A stretch of 64,000 bases of DNA from Eurosta solidaginis. Taxonomy: Eukaryota > Arthropoda > Insecta > Diptera > Tephritidae. Shown in pieces: positions 1-11,325 of the stretch (position 1 is the stretch's first letter; each line of letters opens with the position of its first letter). Location: positions 361,849,739-361,913,738 of the forward strand of contig NC_090319.1 of assembly GCF_040869045.1 (NCBI RefSeq), given 5' to 3'. The notes beneath the pieces were generated by a model, which had not been told where the DNA came from, did not search any database, and worked only from the letters and a program-made list of their open reading frames with translations. The position numbers and the translations under genes were made by a program.

Positions 1-66
1 GGGAAAAAGTTATGGGAAAAATTAGTTTCTTTATGCTGTATGTATTTAATATACAGCCATATTTTA

Positions 67-240
67 CTGACCGATTTTGGCTACGAACCAATTTTCATGT
101 CATAAAAAAGGTACGAAAAATACCTCACATTTACACCATCTTCTTCAGTTTTGTAATTATCAAGCTTGAGATGCCCATTTAAAGAATTTTTCGTACCATT
201 TTTACGACATGAAAATTGGTTAGTAGCAAAAATCGGTCAG
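67..240. repeat. Short palindrome with ~55-bp arms
   Basis: Arms at 67-121 and 186-240 are inverted copies with only a handful of mismatches (outer word CTGACCGATTTT), separated by a 64-nt spacer. No coding potential is visible. The shape fits a MITE or a fold-back remnant, but I see no clear target duplication. Confidence 0.75.
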
Positions 241-898
241 TGCTGATATTCTTAATAAAAGTGCATATGTTAATTTATTTAAGTTTTACCGGTAACACCG
301 TCATTTGAACTTTGGTACTTTCTATTAACTTCTCCCCGGGGGGAGGGGGGTTTGCACTAGAAAAGTCCCCCGTAAATAAGCCAATGATATACTTTTATAT
401 TTAATGTGATTAAAGAAAATATTTTGCGTAACTAGATGATAACAAGTTACATACTACTTTAAAAGCATTCAAAACTATGAATACTTTTAGATCTTTATTA
501 TGTTTAATGCGTTTCTCTATAGAAAATTGCATATAATGTTGAGCAAGGGGAGTTCAAATGAAACCCGAGCACTCTACATATTCATACCTGTTAAGTAGTA
601 AACAAACTAACCCTACTTATTTTTGCTCCACAAACAGAGATGAGTAGTCGTAAGCTGACAAAACGCTTGTGGTAAAATTAGTTCAGCTGACGAGATGATG
701 AATACGAGTGTAACTATGTATGTATGGAGCATTCCAAAATTGGTATGGAACAAAAACAGATACTTTTGTTTGAAATTTCTTTATATGTGTATGACAAGTC
801 CAAAATAAACTACTAATGAACTGTATAGCAAAACAGCAGTTGATTCTTTGTTACAAATGTAATTTAAGAGATAATATTAATATTGGGGAAAAAGAGCA
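241..898. other. Stretch without recognised features
   Basis: AT-rich DNA with one short CCCCGGGGGGAGGGGGG patch near 336-352. I see no gene, tandem array or element terminus here. Confidence 0.5.
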
Positions 899-1478
899 AA
901 ACCGAAAATCTCTTCAGCAGTTTTTAAACGGTTTTATTTTGCTTGAATCTGTGCAGCGAACCGAATTTTTTTATTGAAATTTAAGTAACTTCCCGATAAG
1001 CTACACGCTGGAAACTTGGAATATAGTTCACAACCCGATGACAGTGCAATAATAAGAAAAATTTCTTCGCTAGGTGCCGCACGGATCGGAATATTCAATA
1101 AAATCGTATTTGTAGTCCGATTTGGCTAACTTTTAGAACAAATATTACATGCAGTCCGGTAGAAGAGACCTCAAAATATTTTGGAGTTCGAGGAGGGACG
1201 CTGAGTCGAGTAAAGTCTTCGGAAGGATTATGTATTTAGGATATAGATTGTAACGAATTGTCAGGAAAAGTGTCCTTGTAATAATGAGCCATTAAATGAA
1301 CTAAATAGAATGAGAAATAACAGGCAAATAAATAAAGATTAAAAACTTGAAAATAAAACAATTAAAAAAATTTAAGTTAAACGGTTTTATTAAAAACAAT
1401 ATTTACATTTAGTTATGATAATGCTAAGATATAGAAAATAATTAGGTAAGCCCTAGGTACTAGTCATCCCACTCCTCA
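899..1478 (+). mobile_element. Foldback-type element FB1, left arm
   Basis: This segment is an imperfect reverse complement of 6590-7130 over most of its length. Shared landmarks are the AAACGGTTTTATT motif, a block ending in CTAGAATGAGAAATAA-like sequence, the CTTCCCGATAAGC / GCTTATCGGGAAG pair and the CCTAGGTACTAG boundary. A compact copy of the same element lies at 32020-32690, where both arms meet across a ~140-bp centre. No transposase is visible. Foldback or long-TIR non-autonomous DNA transposon is the best guess. Confidence 0.65.
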
Positions 1479-1496
1479 TCAATCTAGGGCGTTTGT

Positions 1497-2170
1497 TGGC
1501 ATAATTTACTTATATACTGTAAAGATATTAATTTTTTTGTTAAAATTTTACTAAAAAAAAAAAAATTTTTTTTAAAGTGGGCGTGGTCCTTCTCCGATTT
1601 TGCTAATTTTTATTAAGCGTACATTTAGTAATAGGAGTAAAGTTCCTGCCAAATGTCATCATGATATCTTCAACGACTGCCAAATTACAGCTTGCAAAAC
1701 TTTTAAATTACCTTCTTTTAAAAGTGGGCGGTGCCACGCCCATTGTCCAAAATTTTACTTATTTTCTATTCTTCGTCATAAGTTCAACTCACCTACCAAG
1801 CTTCATCGCTTTATCTGTCTTTGGTAATGAATTATTGCACTTTTTCGGTTTTTCGAAATATTCGATATCGAAAAAGTGGGTGTGGTTATAGTCCGATATC
1901 GTTCATTTTAAATAGCGATCTGAGATTAGTGCTCAGGAATCTACATACCAAATTTCATCAAGATACCTCAAAATTTACTCAAGTTATCGTCTTAACGGAC
2001 GGACGGACGGACGGACGGACGGACATGGCTCAATCAAATTTTATTTCGATCCTGATGATTTTGATATATGGAAGTCTATATCTATCTTGATTCCTTTATG
2101 CCTGTACAACCAACCTTTATCCAATAAAACTTAATATACTCTGTGAGCTCTGCTCAACTGAGTATAAAAA
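1497..2170 (-). mobile_element. HINE-A copy 1 (5' half only)
   Basis: Minus-strand copy retaining only the 5' part of the family. The plus strand ends in ...CTCAACTGAGTATAAAAA at 2170, the complement of the family's 5' terminus. It carries a (GGAC)n microsatellite at about 1998-2023 followed by the conserved word ATGGCTCAATCAAAT, and GGGCGTGG boxes near 1580, 1726 and 1878. The monomer array, hairpin and 3' end are missing. It lies against the inner end of foldback arm FB1. Short open frames across it recur in every copy and are not genes. Confidence 0.85.
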
Positions 2171-3568
2171 GTTATTTAAAATAGCAATAAATAAATTTTT
2201 TTTTTGCAAAAATGATGGCATAAAATTTTAATGGTTTGTGCGGAACACATGCATTTGTACAGAATAAACGCACTAAATTCAGTTTTTAAATTTCTCATGT
2301 TCAAAAAACAAGATCTAAAATTTTTAAGTATTTCCTTTATACAAATGAATCAGAAGAAACGAAAAATGCTTCTTTGAACAAAGACATAATCTTGTTGTAC
2401 TTTGATATTCAAATTTTAATATAACCACTATAAATTTTTTTAATAAGAGAAAAAAATAAATAAATAAAGATGGAGTGCAATAAATAAAGTCTCGATGTAC
2501 TCTTTACTTAAGTCCAGCAATATGCGCTCTTGTCACTCAAATAGTAACTCAAGTAGCGGTCGCAATATTGTGTTCTAAATATACCTTCTAAATATCTCGA
2601 CCTCTGTCCTATCTAGAAAATTTTTTATCCTAAATATAACAGCTCTATAGAGCCCAAATCTGCGCTCTAAGTTTCGGGTCCCTGGGTTATCGGGAAGTTT
2701 CTTGAAACTCGAAAGCAAAATTTTAAAATTCAAATTATTTTATTAATTTACACGATCGCTGTTTTAATGATGAAAACTGTTTTATCCTAAATATTACAAA
2801 CTTAGCAGAGCCCAAATCTTTATTCAAGTTTCAGATCCCTGAGTTGTCGTGAAGTTCCTTAAAACTCGATAGCACCATTTTCAAGTTCAGACGTTTTTTA
2901 GAAATTTTACGGTCCCTGTACCCCTATGTTTAATTGCCATCGGGTTCCGATGTGTGTTCCAAGTTTCAATACAATACCTCTCCCGGAATTGGTTCAAAAA
3001 TTGATTGCAAGAGTTTCCACTTTTTTATGGAAATTGTCGGATAAACATCAAACGATACTAATATAAAGGAAGCAAAATTGAAGATTTATTTCTCTAAAGG
3101 CCCGAACACATTCGACTTTTACGTTGTTTTTGGCGCTGTTGTCAGTCCCTTTGAAATAACGCACGATGAAAGTTTGCCTCCTCACAAGAAAACTCAAAAT
3201 TTTATTTGTTTTCATAGATTAAATTTAAAAAATAACAAATTGATTCCCATAAATATAGAAATATTTTTTAAAATAAACAAAGTAAAAATAAAAGTGTCTG
3301 GCTAATCAAAGCCACTATGGAAAGTGTCTGGCAATGAGGCTAGCGGCTTCTTATGTCGTGACGAAGACCATATTAAAATCAGTCTTTATAAAATGACGAA
3401 AGAAAGGTCTATTTTTCTGCAACATTTTTGCACTATATCTGTTAAAGCCGCTATGACTCAAGTTGTATAATAGACCAACGATCCTGCCTCAGTTGGAAGT
3501 ATGCACTGACGAAATTTCAACTTTTATAAAATAACGATGGTCTGGCATATTTGAATGTGGGGTTTCAG
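2171..3568. repeat. Spacer with degenerate ~155-bp minisatellite monomers
   Basis: About 2560-2985 contains two or three diverged monomers with the phrase 'AAGTTTC.GGTCCCTGGGTTATCGGGAAGTTTCTTGAAACTCGA'-like, in short: a CAAGTTTCA box followed by a CGGGAAGTT box. This is the same monomer family as the array at 21180-22200. Around 2375-2410 a word shared with the foldback arm at 14400-14440 (CATAATCTTGTTGTA) appears. No gene is recognised. Confidence 0.45.
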
Positions 3569-5975
3569 TTTTTATACTCAGTTGAGCAGAGCTCACAGAG
3601 TATATTAAGTTTGACTGGATAACGGTTGGTTGTACAGGTATAAAGGAATCGAGATAGATATAGACTTCCATATATCAAAATAATCAGGATCGAAAAAAAA
3701 TTTGATTGAGCCACGTCCGTCCGTTAACACGATAACTTGAGTAAATTTTGAGGTAAATTGATGAAATTTGGTATGTAGGTTCCTGAGCACTCATCTCAGA
3801 TCGCTTTTTAAAATGAACGAAATCGGACCATAACCACGCCCACTTTTTCGATATCGAAAATTTCGAAAAACCGAAAAAGTGCGATAATTCATTACCAAAG
3901 AAAGCTAAAACGATGAAACTTGGTAGATGGGTTGACCTTATGATACAGAATAGAAAACTAGTAAAATTTGGACAAGCTGTAATTTGGCAGTCGTTGAAGA
4001 TATGATGATGAAATTTGGCAGGAACGTTACTCCTATTACTGCATGTACGCTTAATAAAAATTAGCAAAATCGGAGAAGGACCACGCCCACTTTAAAAAAA
4101 AAAATTTTTTTAAAGTAAAATTTTAACAAAAAATTTAATATCTTTACATTATATAAGTAAATTATGTCAACATTCAACTCCAGTTTTGATATGGTGCAAC
4201 AAAATACAAAAACCAAAGAAAATTTCAAAATGGGCGTGGCTCCGCCCTTTTTCATTTAATTTGTCTAGGATACTTTTAATGCCATAAGTCGAACAAAAAT
4301 TTACCGATCCTTTTGAAATTTGGTTGGGGCATAGATATTATGACGTTAACTGTTTTCCGTGAAAATGGACGAAATCGGTTAAAGCCACGCTCAGTTTTTA
4401 TACACAGTCGTCCGTCTGTCCTTCCGCATGGCCGTTAACACAATAACTTGAGTAAATTTTGAGGTAAATTGATGAAATTTGGTATGTAGGTTCCTGCGCA
4501 CTAATCTCAGATCGCTGTTTAAAATTAACGAAATCTCACCGTAACCACGCCCACTTTTTCGATATCGAAAATTACGAAAAATGAAAAAAATGCCATAATT
4601 CTATACCAAATACGAAAAGAGGGATGAAACATGGTAATAGGATTGGTTTATTGACGCGAAATATATCTTTATAAAAAACTTTATAAAATGGTTGTGACAC
4701 CTACCATATTAAGTAGAAGAAAATGAAAAAGTTCTGCAGGGCGAAATAAAGAACCCTTGAAATCTTGGCAAGTATTACATATATAAATAAATTAGCGGTA
4801 TCCAACAGATGATGTTCTAGGTCACCCTGGTCCACATTTTGGTCGATATCTGGAAAACGCCTTCTCATATACAACTACCACCACTCCCTTTTAAAGCTCT
4901 CATTAATACCTTTAATTTGATACCAATATCGTACAAACACATTCTAGAGTCACCCCTGGTTCACCTTTATTGCGATACCTCGAAAAGGCGTCCACCTATA
5001 GAACTAAAGCCCACTCCCTTTTACAATACTCATTAACACCTTTCATTTGATACCCATATCGTACAAACGTATTCTAGAGTCACCCCTGGTCCACCTTAAT
5101 GGCGATATCTCGAAAAGGCGACTAACTATAAAACGAGGGCCCACTCCCTTTTAAAAATACTCATTAACACCTTTCGCTTGATACCCATATCGTACAAACA
5201 AAGTCTAGAGTCACCCCTGGTCCACCTTTATTGCGACACATCGAAAAGGCGACCACCTATACAACTACCACCAATTCCTTTTAACGCTCTCATTAATACC
5301 TTTCATTTGATACCCATATCGTACAAACACATTCTAGAGTCACCCCTGGTCCACCTTTATGGCGATATTTCGAGACGGCGTCCACATATAGAACTAAAGC
5401 CCACTCCCTTTTAAAATACTCATTAACACCTTTCGTTTGAAACCCATATTATACAAACGTATTCTAGAGTCACCCCTGGTCCACCTAAATGGCGATATCT
5501 CGAAAAGGCGACCACCTATACAACTACCACCATTCCTTTTTAACGCTCTCATTAATAACTTTCATTTGATACCCATATCGTACAAACACATTCTAGAGTC
5601 ACCCCTGGTCCACCTTTATGGCGATATTTCGAGACGGCGTCCACATATAGAACTAAGGCCCACTCCCTTTTAAAATACTCATTAACACCTTTCGTTTGAT
5701 ACCCATATCGTACAAACAAATTCTAGAGTCAACTCTGATCCACCTTTATGGCGATATCCCTAAATGGCGTCCACCTATAGAACTATGGTCCACTCCCTCA
5801 TAAAATACTCTTTAATGCCTTTCATTTGATACACATGTCATACAATATTTTCCATACATTCCAGGGTTTCCCTCGGTTCATTTTCCTACGTGGTTATTTT
5901 CCTTTATGTTGCCACCATAGCTCTCAACTGAGTATGTAATGTTCGGTTACACCCGAACTTAACCTTCCTTACTTA
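3569..5975 (+). mobile_element. HINE-A copy 2, complete
   Basis: Full-length plus-strand copy. It starts with TTTTTATACTCAGTTGAGC at 3569, has a reduced GTCC tract at 3716-3724, GGGCGTGG-type boxes in the first 1.2 kb, about eight ~130-bp monomers at 4815-5890 and the 3' end at 5920-5975: CTCAACTGAGT subterminal repeat, GTTCGGTTACACCCGAAC hairpin and terminus CTTACTTA (one base off consensus). A second piece of 5' body sequence around 4430-4620 repeats the 3730-3860 region. It is non-coding; see HINE-A copy 6 for the insertion-site evidence. Confidence 0.88.
4815..5890 (+). repeat. ~130-bp tandem array inside HINE-A copy 2
   Basis: About eight monomers, each with TCTAGAGTCACCCCTGGTCC, ATGGCGATATCTCGAAAAGG, CACTCCCTTTTAAAATACTC and TTTGATACCCATATCGTACA landmarks in that order. 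The array starts after a GTCACCCTGGTCC half-monomer and ends with a diverged unit before the subterminal repeat. It is the reverse-strand counterpart of the long array at 14650-17275. Confidence 0.9.
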
Positions 5976-6589
5976 TTTTGTCTATAAAATAAAAAAAATA
6001 AAAATAATATTAATTTTTAATTCTTTTAATTTGTTTCCCTCTTTACATTGATTTGTGATATACTTTTATTATATTGACATTAAACGAGCAATTAGAAGAC
6101 CCGCAAAAACTTTCGATTTTTCGTGGAATGCTCGATATACGTTTGTATATATCTAAGGTTATATATTTTCTCGCAATAAAAATTGCTATTGAAAGAATGA
6201 ATGATATGCTTCAACTTAAACTACTTCTACTGAGTAAATTTATAACTTTGTCTGAACAACTTCAATTAAATATTTCTCGTTCAAAAAGAGGGCGAAGATA
6301 TGCATTTGGAAAAAAGTGCAAAACCAAAATTTAAAATTTATACTTTATTAAATTGAATTATTTTTAAATCAATTCAACAGAGAAATTTAATTGAATCACA
6401 ATTTTGTTCAGTGAAATAATAATTTTTTTCTTTTCACACAGGGTCAATTAATCGATCAACAGACATCCGTCATCAGCCCCAAATAAGTGTTATGCTTTTC
6501 AGAAAAATATTTTAATGGATATTAACCATTTCCTCCATAACTTTAAAGGCAATACCAACTGAACCTTAATCAAGTTATGCTACGTCTCA
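5976..6589. other. Centre of foldback element FB1, no gene
   Basis: AT-rich DNA between HINE-A copy 2 and the right arm of FB1. At about 6548-6592 it carries ACCAACTGAACCTTAATCAA, which also sits at the exact centre of the compact copy (about 32457), so this is the original loop of FB1. An 86-codon open frame at 6074-6334 resembles nothing I recognise and is not annotated as a gene. Confidence 0.45.
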
Positions 6590-7130
6590 CATTTTAGTAC
6601 CTGGGACCTACATAATTATTTTATAGTTTTTAATATTATTTAGTGTATATATTGTTTTTAATAAAACCGTTTAACTTAAAAATTCTTTTTAATTATTTTA
6701 TTTTCAAGTTTTTTTAATTGGCTATTATTTCTCATTCTATTTAGTTCATTTAGTGACTCATTATCACAAGAACTCTTTCCTGACAATTTGTTGCAATCTA
6801 AGTCCTCAATACATAATCCTTCCGAAGAGTTTACTCAACTCAGCGTCACATATGCTTGTCCCTCCTCGAACCCCAAAATATTTTTGATGTCACTTCTACC
6901 GGACTGTATGTAATATTTTCTCTAAATATGAGCCAAATCGGACCATACGATTTTTTAAATATTTCGATCCATACGCCACCTATCGGATTTTTTTCTTATT
7001 ATTGCATTCTCATCGGATTCTGAACTATATTCCAAGTTTCAAGCTTGTAGCTTATCGGGAAGTTACTTAAATTTCAATTACAAAATTTTGTTCGCTACAC
7101 AGAATCAATCTAAATAAAAACGGTTCAAAA
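6590..7130 (-). mobile_element. Foldback-type element FB1, right arm
   Basis: Inverted partner of 899-1478: AATAAAACCGTTTAACTTAA at about 6659, TTATTTCTCATTCTATTTAG at about 6725, and the minisatellite-like CCAAGTTTCAAGCTTGTAGC near 7033. The outer end merges into a degenerate short-repeat tract at 7100-7320. Confidence 0.62.
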
Positions 7131-7320
7131 AGAAGCTGTTTCCAATAAAGTAACCGGTTTCAAGTAAGTAACCCGTTTCAAAAAACTAACTTAAAAAAAA
7201 TAACCACTTCAAAGTGTAAGTTTAAAAATAAACTGTTTCCGAAAAAAAGTAACTTTTTTCCAAAAATTAGTTGCAAACAAAAGTTGTTTCAATTATATAA
7301 CCGGTTCACAGAGACTGATA
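7100..7320. repeat. Degenerate short tandem tract (AACCGGTTTCAA-like)
   Basis: Irregular reiteration of words such as GTAACCGGTTTCAA, GTAACCCGTTTCAA and AAACTGTTTCC every 20-35 bp, ending in ATAACCGGTTCACAG. Probably a decayed minisatellite attached to the FB1 right arm. Confidence 0.45.
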
Positions 7321-7538
7321 GTTGTTTTGGAAAATCCTAGAATCGACTGAGTATTTAAAATATTTCATTTTTAGAAACTCCTAGTTAAACTACAAAATTC
7401 CAACCCCACATATAGATATAATGACCAAGGCAATGCAACAAAAGGAGGACATTGTACACTCGTGCCGGTTTTGTGACTCATTTCGAAGACTGCAGAATAC
7501 ATCCTCTTTCTGCTTGTACAGATAAGGAGACCTTAAAA

Positions 7539-7602
7539 GGTTTGAGCACCGTTAAGGTATTCCCCCTAATACCTGAAGGAATACCTTAACGGTGTCCAAC
7601 CA
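7539..7602. other. Strong hairpin, 17-bp perfect stem
   Basis: CACCGTTAAGGTATTCC (7547-7563) and its exact reverse complement (7578-7594) flank a 14-nt loop. GGTT (7539-7542) and AACC (7599-7602) extend pairing with a bulge. The ~64-nt size and single loop are in the range of an insect pre-miRNA or short hairpin, but the sequence matches no miRNA I know and transcription cannot be judged. Confidence 0.7.
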
Positions 7603-8811
7603 TAGGGGAACGATTTGGTATGACCACGTTGAATCTTCTAGATCATCCAGCACCCTGTTTCAGTGTTGAGCTTTTCACCATTTGCTACAGGTAGGTGGGT
7701 TTGAGATATTGAAAATTTCGCTGGAAGACGGCTGAAATGGTTTGCGCTGGAAAACGACGAGATATATTGACGAAGGAAACCTTTTTGAACCTATAATGAC
7801 CAAAGCATCAGCACATGTAAAACTCTCCGAACAATGGAAATACTAAAGGGGAAATCGGCTTTAGCAAGATGTTTTGAAAGAGATAAGGGCACAACATATC
7901 CATCTTTCTAAGATCTTTGAGGTGGTTGGAGTGCGATGGAAAACTGGAGTGGTATACGACGGGGGCGAGGGATAAAAGAAAAGAAAAATCGGAACTATAT
8001 TTGATTCGGCTTTTAGTGCTATTGGGGAAGGGGATGCGGAGAGAGAATGAGATAAAGAAGGAGCCGGAGAGAAATAAAAAAAAATTATTGAAGAACAAAA
8101 CCAGAACCGATACCGAAACCGGAAATTCATTTTAAACGGTTTTGTACCTTGGTTAAAATACAACCAGTATGCCAGTGATATGTTCGTTTCAGTATTAATT
8201 TAACAAACTGCCAAAGGAATCGAAGCATGCATGAAAAAAAATATACACCACCAGCAGCTTTCGATAATAGTTCAATCAATTGCAAGCCAGTTGGTACGAG
8301 TAAAAACGTTAATGAAAGTCATTGAATAAATTCTACGGATATTTTCACTTTGAAATTTCACTATGAAGCTGTGCGTTGCTGCAAAAACTCTGGTAAAAAA
8401 AATTCTGTTAATATTTCAGGATATAAATAAGTGGTTGAGTTGATGCTCCAGAATTGTATATAAATTCTTTGTGTTGGTGTAGGTATGTGAAAATAATTTT
8501 TTTGTTTTAATTTGTTATCACGCTTCATTAGGCATTTGGCGCTTCATTCACTCTGCTGAACGTAAGCAATTTTATTTTTAAACATTCCATGTTTTATTTA
8601 AATTTATAAAAAGTAAGTAAAACCGTCACATGCAGATGCAAAATTTAATTCTACGCACAATTTGTTATGCAACAAAAAATGTAGTGCCATCGTCTTCACA
8701 GTGCCAAAGACTAAAAAAGGTCGAAGTACCGGCGGTGGGTTGATTACCATTGACTAAGTAAACTGACACTTTTTATATAAGCTACTTCGTTTTCCTAGTC
8801 CGTTCTTTCGA
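7603..8811. other. Stretch without recognised features
   Basis: Includes a purine-rich block at about 7960-8110 with overlapping short open frames on both strands (up to 100 codons). I recognise no protein family in them, and composition bias explains their length. Confidence 0.45.
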
Positions 8812-10605
8812 TTTTTATACTCAGCTGAGCAGAGCTCACAGAGTATATTAACTTTGTTCGCATAACGGTAATCCGTGACGGCATAAACTAATCGAGATAG
8901 ACATAGATTTCTATATATCAAAATGATCTGGGCGAAAAAGAAATTCATTTAGCCATGTCCGTCCGTCCGTAAACACGATAACTTGAGTAAATTTTGAGAT
9001 ATCTTGATGAAATTTGGTATGTAGGTTCCCGGGTGTTCATCTCAGATCGCTATTTAAAATGAACGATATCGGACTACAACCACGCCCACTTTTTCGATAT
9101 AGAAAATTTCGAAAAACCGAAAAAGTGCGATAATTCATTAACAAAGGCGGATAAAGCGATGAAACTTGGTAGGTGCATTGACCTTATGACGCAAAATATA
9201 AAACTAGAAAAACTTTGGACAATGGGGGTGGCACCTCCCACTTTTAAAAGAAGGTAATTTAAAAGTTTTGCAAGCTGTAATTTGGCAGTCGTTGAAGATA
9301 TCATGATGAAATTTGGCAGGCGCATTACTCCTATTACTATATGTGTGCTAAATAAAAATTAGCAAAATCGGATGACGAACACGCTCACTTTAAAAAAAGA
9401 ATTTTTTTTTAAGTCAAATTTCAACAAAAATTTAATATCTTTACAGTATATAAATAAATTACGCCAACATTCAACTCCAGTAATGATATGGTGTAAAAAA
9501 TACAAAAATAAAAGAAAACTTCAAAATGGGCGTGGCTCCGCCCTTTTTCATTTAATTCGTCTAGGATATATTTAAGGCCATAAGTCGAACAAAAATTTAC
9601 CAATCCTTGTGAAATTTGGTACGTGCATAGATTCTATGACGATATCTCTTTTCTGTGAAAATGGGCGGAGTCGGTTGAAGCCACGCCAAGTTTTTATACA
9701 CAGTCGGCCTTCTGTCCTTCCACTCGGCCGTTAAAACGACAACTTGAGCAAAACTGAATATATATTTACTAAACTTAGTTCACGTACTTATCTGAACTCA
9801 CTTTATCTTGGTATAAAAAATGGCTGCAATCCGAATATGACCACGCCCACTTTTTCGATATCGAAAATTACGAAAAATGAAAAAAAAAAAAAAATGCCAT
9901 AATTCTATACCAAATATGAATAAAGAGATGTAAGATGGTAATTGGATTGGTTTATTGACGCAAAATTTAACTTTAGAAAAAACTTTGTAAAATAAGTAGA
10001 AGAAAATGAAAAGGTTCTGCAGGGCGAAATCAAAAGCCCTGGAATCTTGGCTGGAATACTGTTCGTGGTATTACATATATAAATAAATTAGCGGTACCCG
10101 ACAAATGTTCTGGGTCACCCTGGTCCACATTTTCATCGATATCTCGAAAACGCTTTCACATATACAACTAAGGGCCACTCCCTTTTAAAACCCTCATTAA
10201 TACCTTTAATGTACTACTCATAACGTACAAACACATTCTAGAGTCACCCCTGGTCCACCTTTATGGCGATATCTCGAAAAGGGGTCCACCTATAGAACTA
10301 AGGCCCATTCCCTTTTAAAATACTCATTAAAACCTTTCATTTGATACCCATATCGTACATCATAGAGTGACATCTGTTCCACTTTTATGGCGATATCCCG
10401 AGATGGCGTCCACCTAAAGAATTATGGACCACTCCCTTTTAAATACTCTTTAATACCTTCCATTTGAAACCCATGTCATACAAACACATTCTAGGATTAC
10501 CCTAGGTTCATTTTGCTAAATTGTGATTTTCCCTTATTTTGTCTCCAAGGTTCTCAGCTGAGTATGTAATGTTCGGTTACACCCGAACTTAGCCTTCGTT
10601 ACTTG
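8812..10605 (+). mobile_element. HINE-A copy 3, complete with short array
   Basis: Plus-strand copy from TTTTTATACTCAGCTGAGC at 8812 to GTTACTTG at 10605. A short GTCCGTCCGT tract lies at 8958-8968. The monomer array (10110-10545) holds only three to four units. The CTCAGCTGAGT subterminal repeat and GTTCGGTTACACCCGAAC hairpin are intact. Short open frames on both strands are family-wide shadows, not genes. Confidence 0.88.
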
Positions 10606-11293
10606 TTTGTACTTGGTCTTACTACAAGCTTTCAATTCCCATAGCCTTTCAACATTTCCATCGCGATTGTGTTGTCCTGCAATTCCAATTTTGTGGGACT
10701 TGGCTGGCATGCGAAAGGATTTTCATGAATTTATAAACTATCCAAACCGTTTGCTGTAAATTTTCTAAACTCTATATGAAAATATGCAGAAAAAAGCAAA
10801 GAGGGCAACAAACTCTACAATAGAAATGTTAGTATAACAACTTGTCAAAGGCAATGACCGGCAACAATGTAAAATGGATTTAACTTATACTATGTATAAT
10901 CATTACATTACAAAAATTTAATTAAACATTCATTCGTCTTGGGCTGCATAAGTTAAACAAATCCTTCCGGACTTGCTTGTATTTCTATACTGCACCACAA
11001 ATTCATTCATGTAGATACATACATAAAGGCGCGTACTTTCATTGCTGGAAAATCTGCTTGCTCCTTGATACTTCTCTTCTTAGGCATTGTGGTTTCACTG
11101 AATAGTGCTCATGGGCTATCTATATAGACATAAATTTATGTTAGTACCCTGCGGATAATGCGACTTGTAGGGGCAACATGCTTGATGAGAGGAACTTGTT
11201 ACTAACTATTACTTTTTTCCTTCAATCTGAATTAATATAGTCACATTTGTTCGCGTATATTCTATGAAAAGATTGATTCTATTTAAAAAAAAT
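10606..11293. other. Stretch without recognised features
   Basis: Low-copy-looking AT-rich DNA. No coding frame, tandem repeat or terminus that I can support. Confidence 0.5.
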
Positions 11294-11325
11294 CTAGCAG
11301 GCCCGGCAGACGTTGTTCTGCTCTA
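11291..11325 (-). mobile_element. Helitron-like 3' end (minus strand)
   Basis: On the minus strand the segment reads GCAGAACAACGTCTGC (a small hairpin) followed by CGGGCCTG and CTAG. The same layout, GGCAGGGCAACGTCTGCC then GGGTCTT and CTAG, ends the candidate Helitron at 26800. A hairpin just upstream of CTRR is the standard Helitron 3' signature. The matching 5' end was not found, and unrecognised sequence follows to about 12.5 kb. Confidence 0.5.

Noticed and set aside
7808..8163. Overlapping 96- and 100-codon minus-strand frames
   Set aside because: They are translations of a purine-rich block and rich in S/F/P/L by composition, with frames open on both strands.
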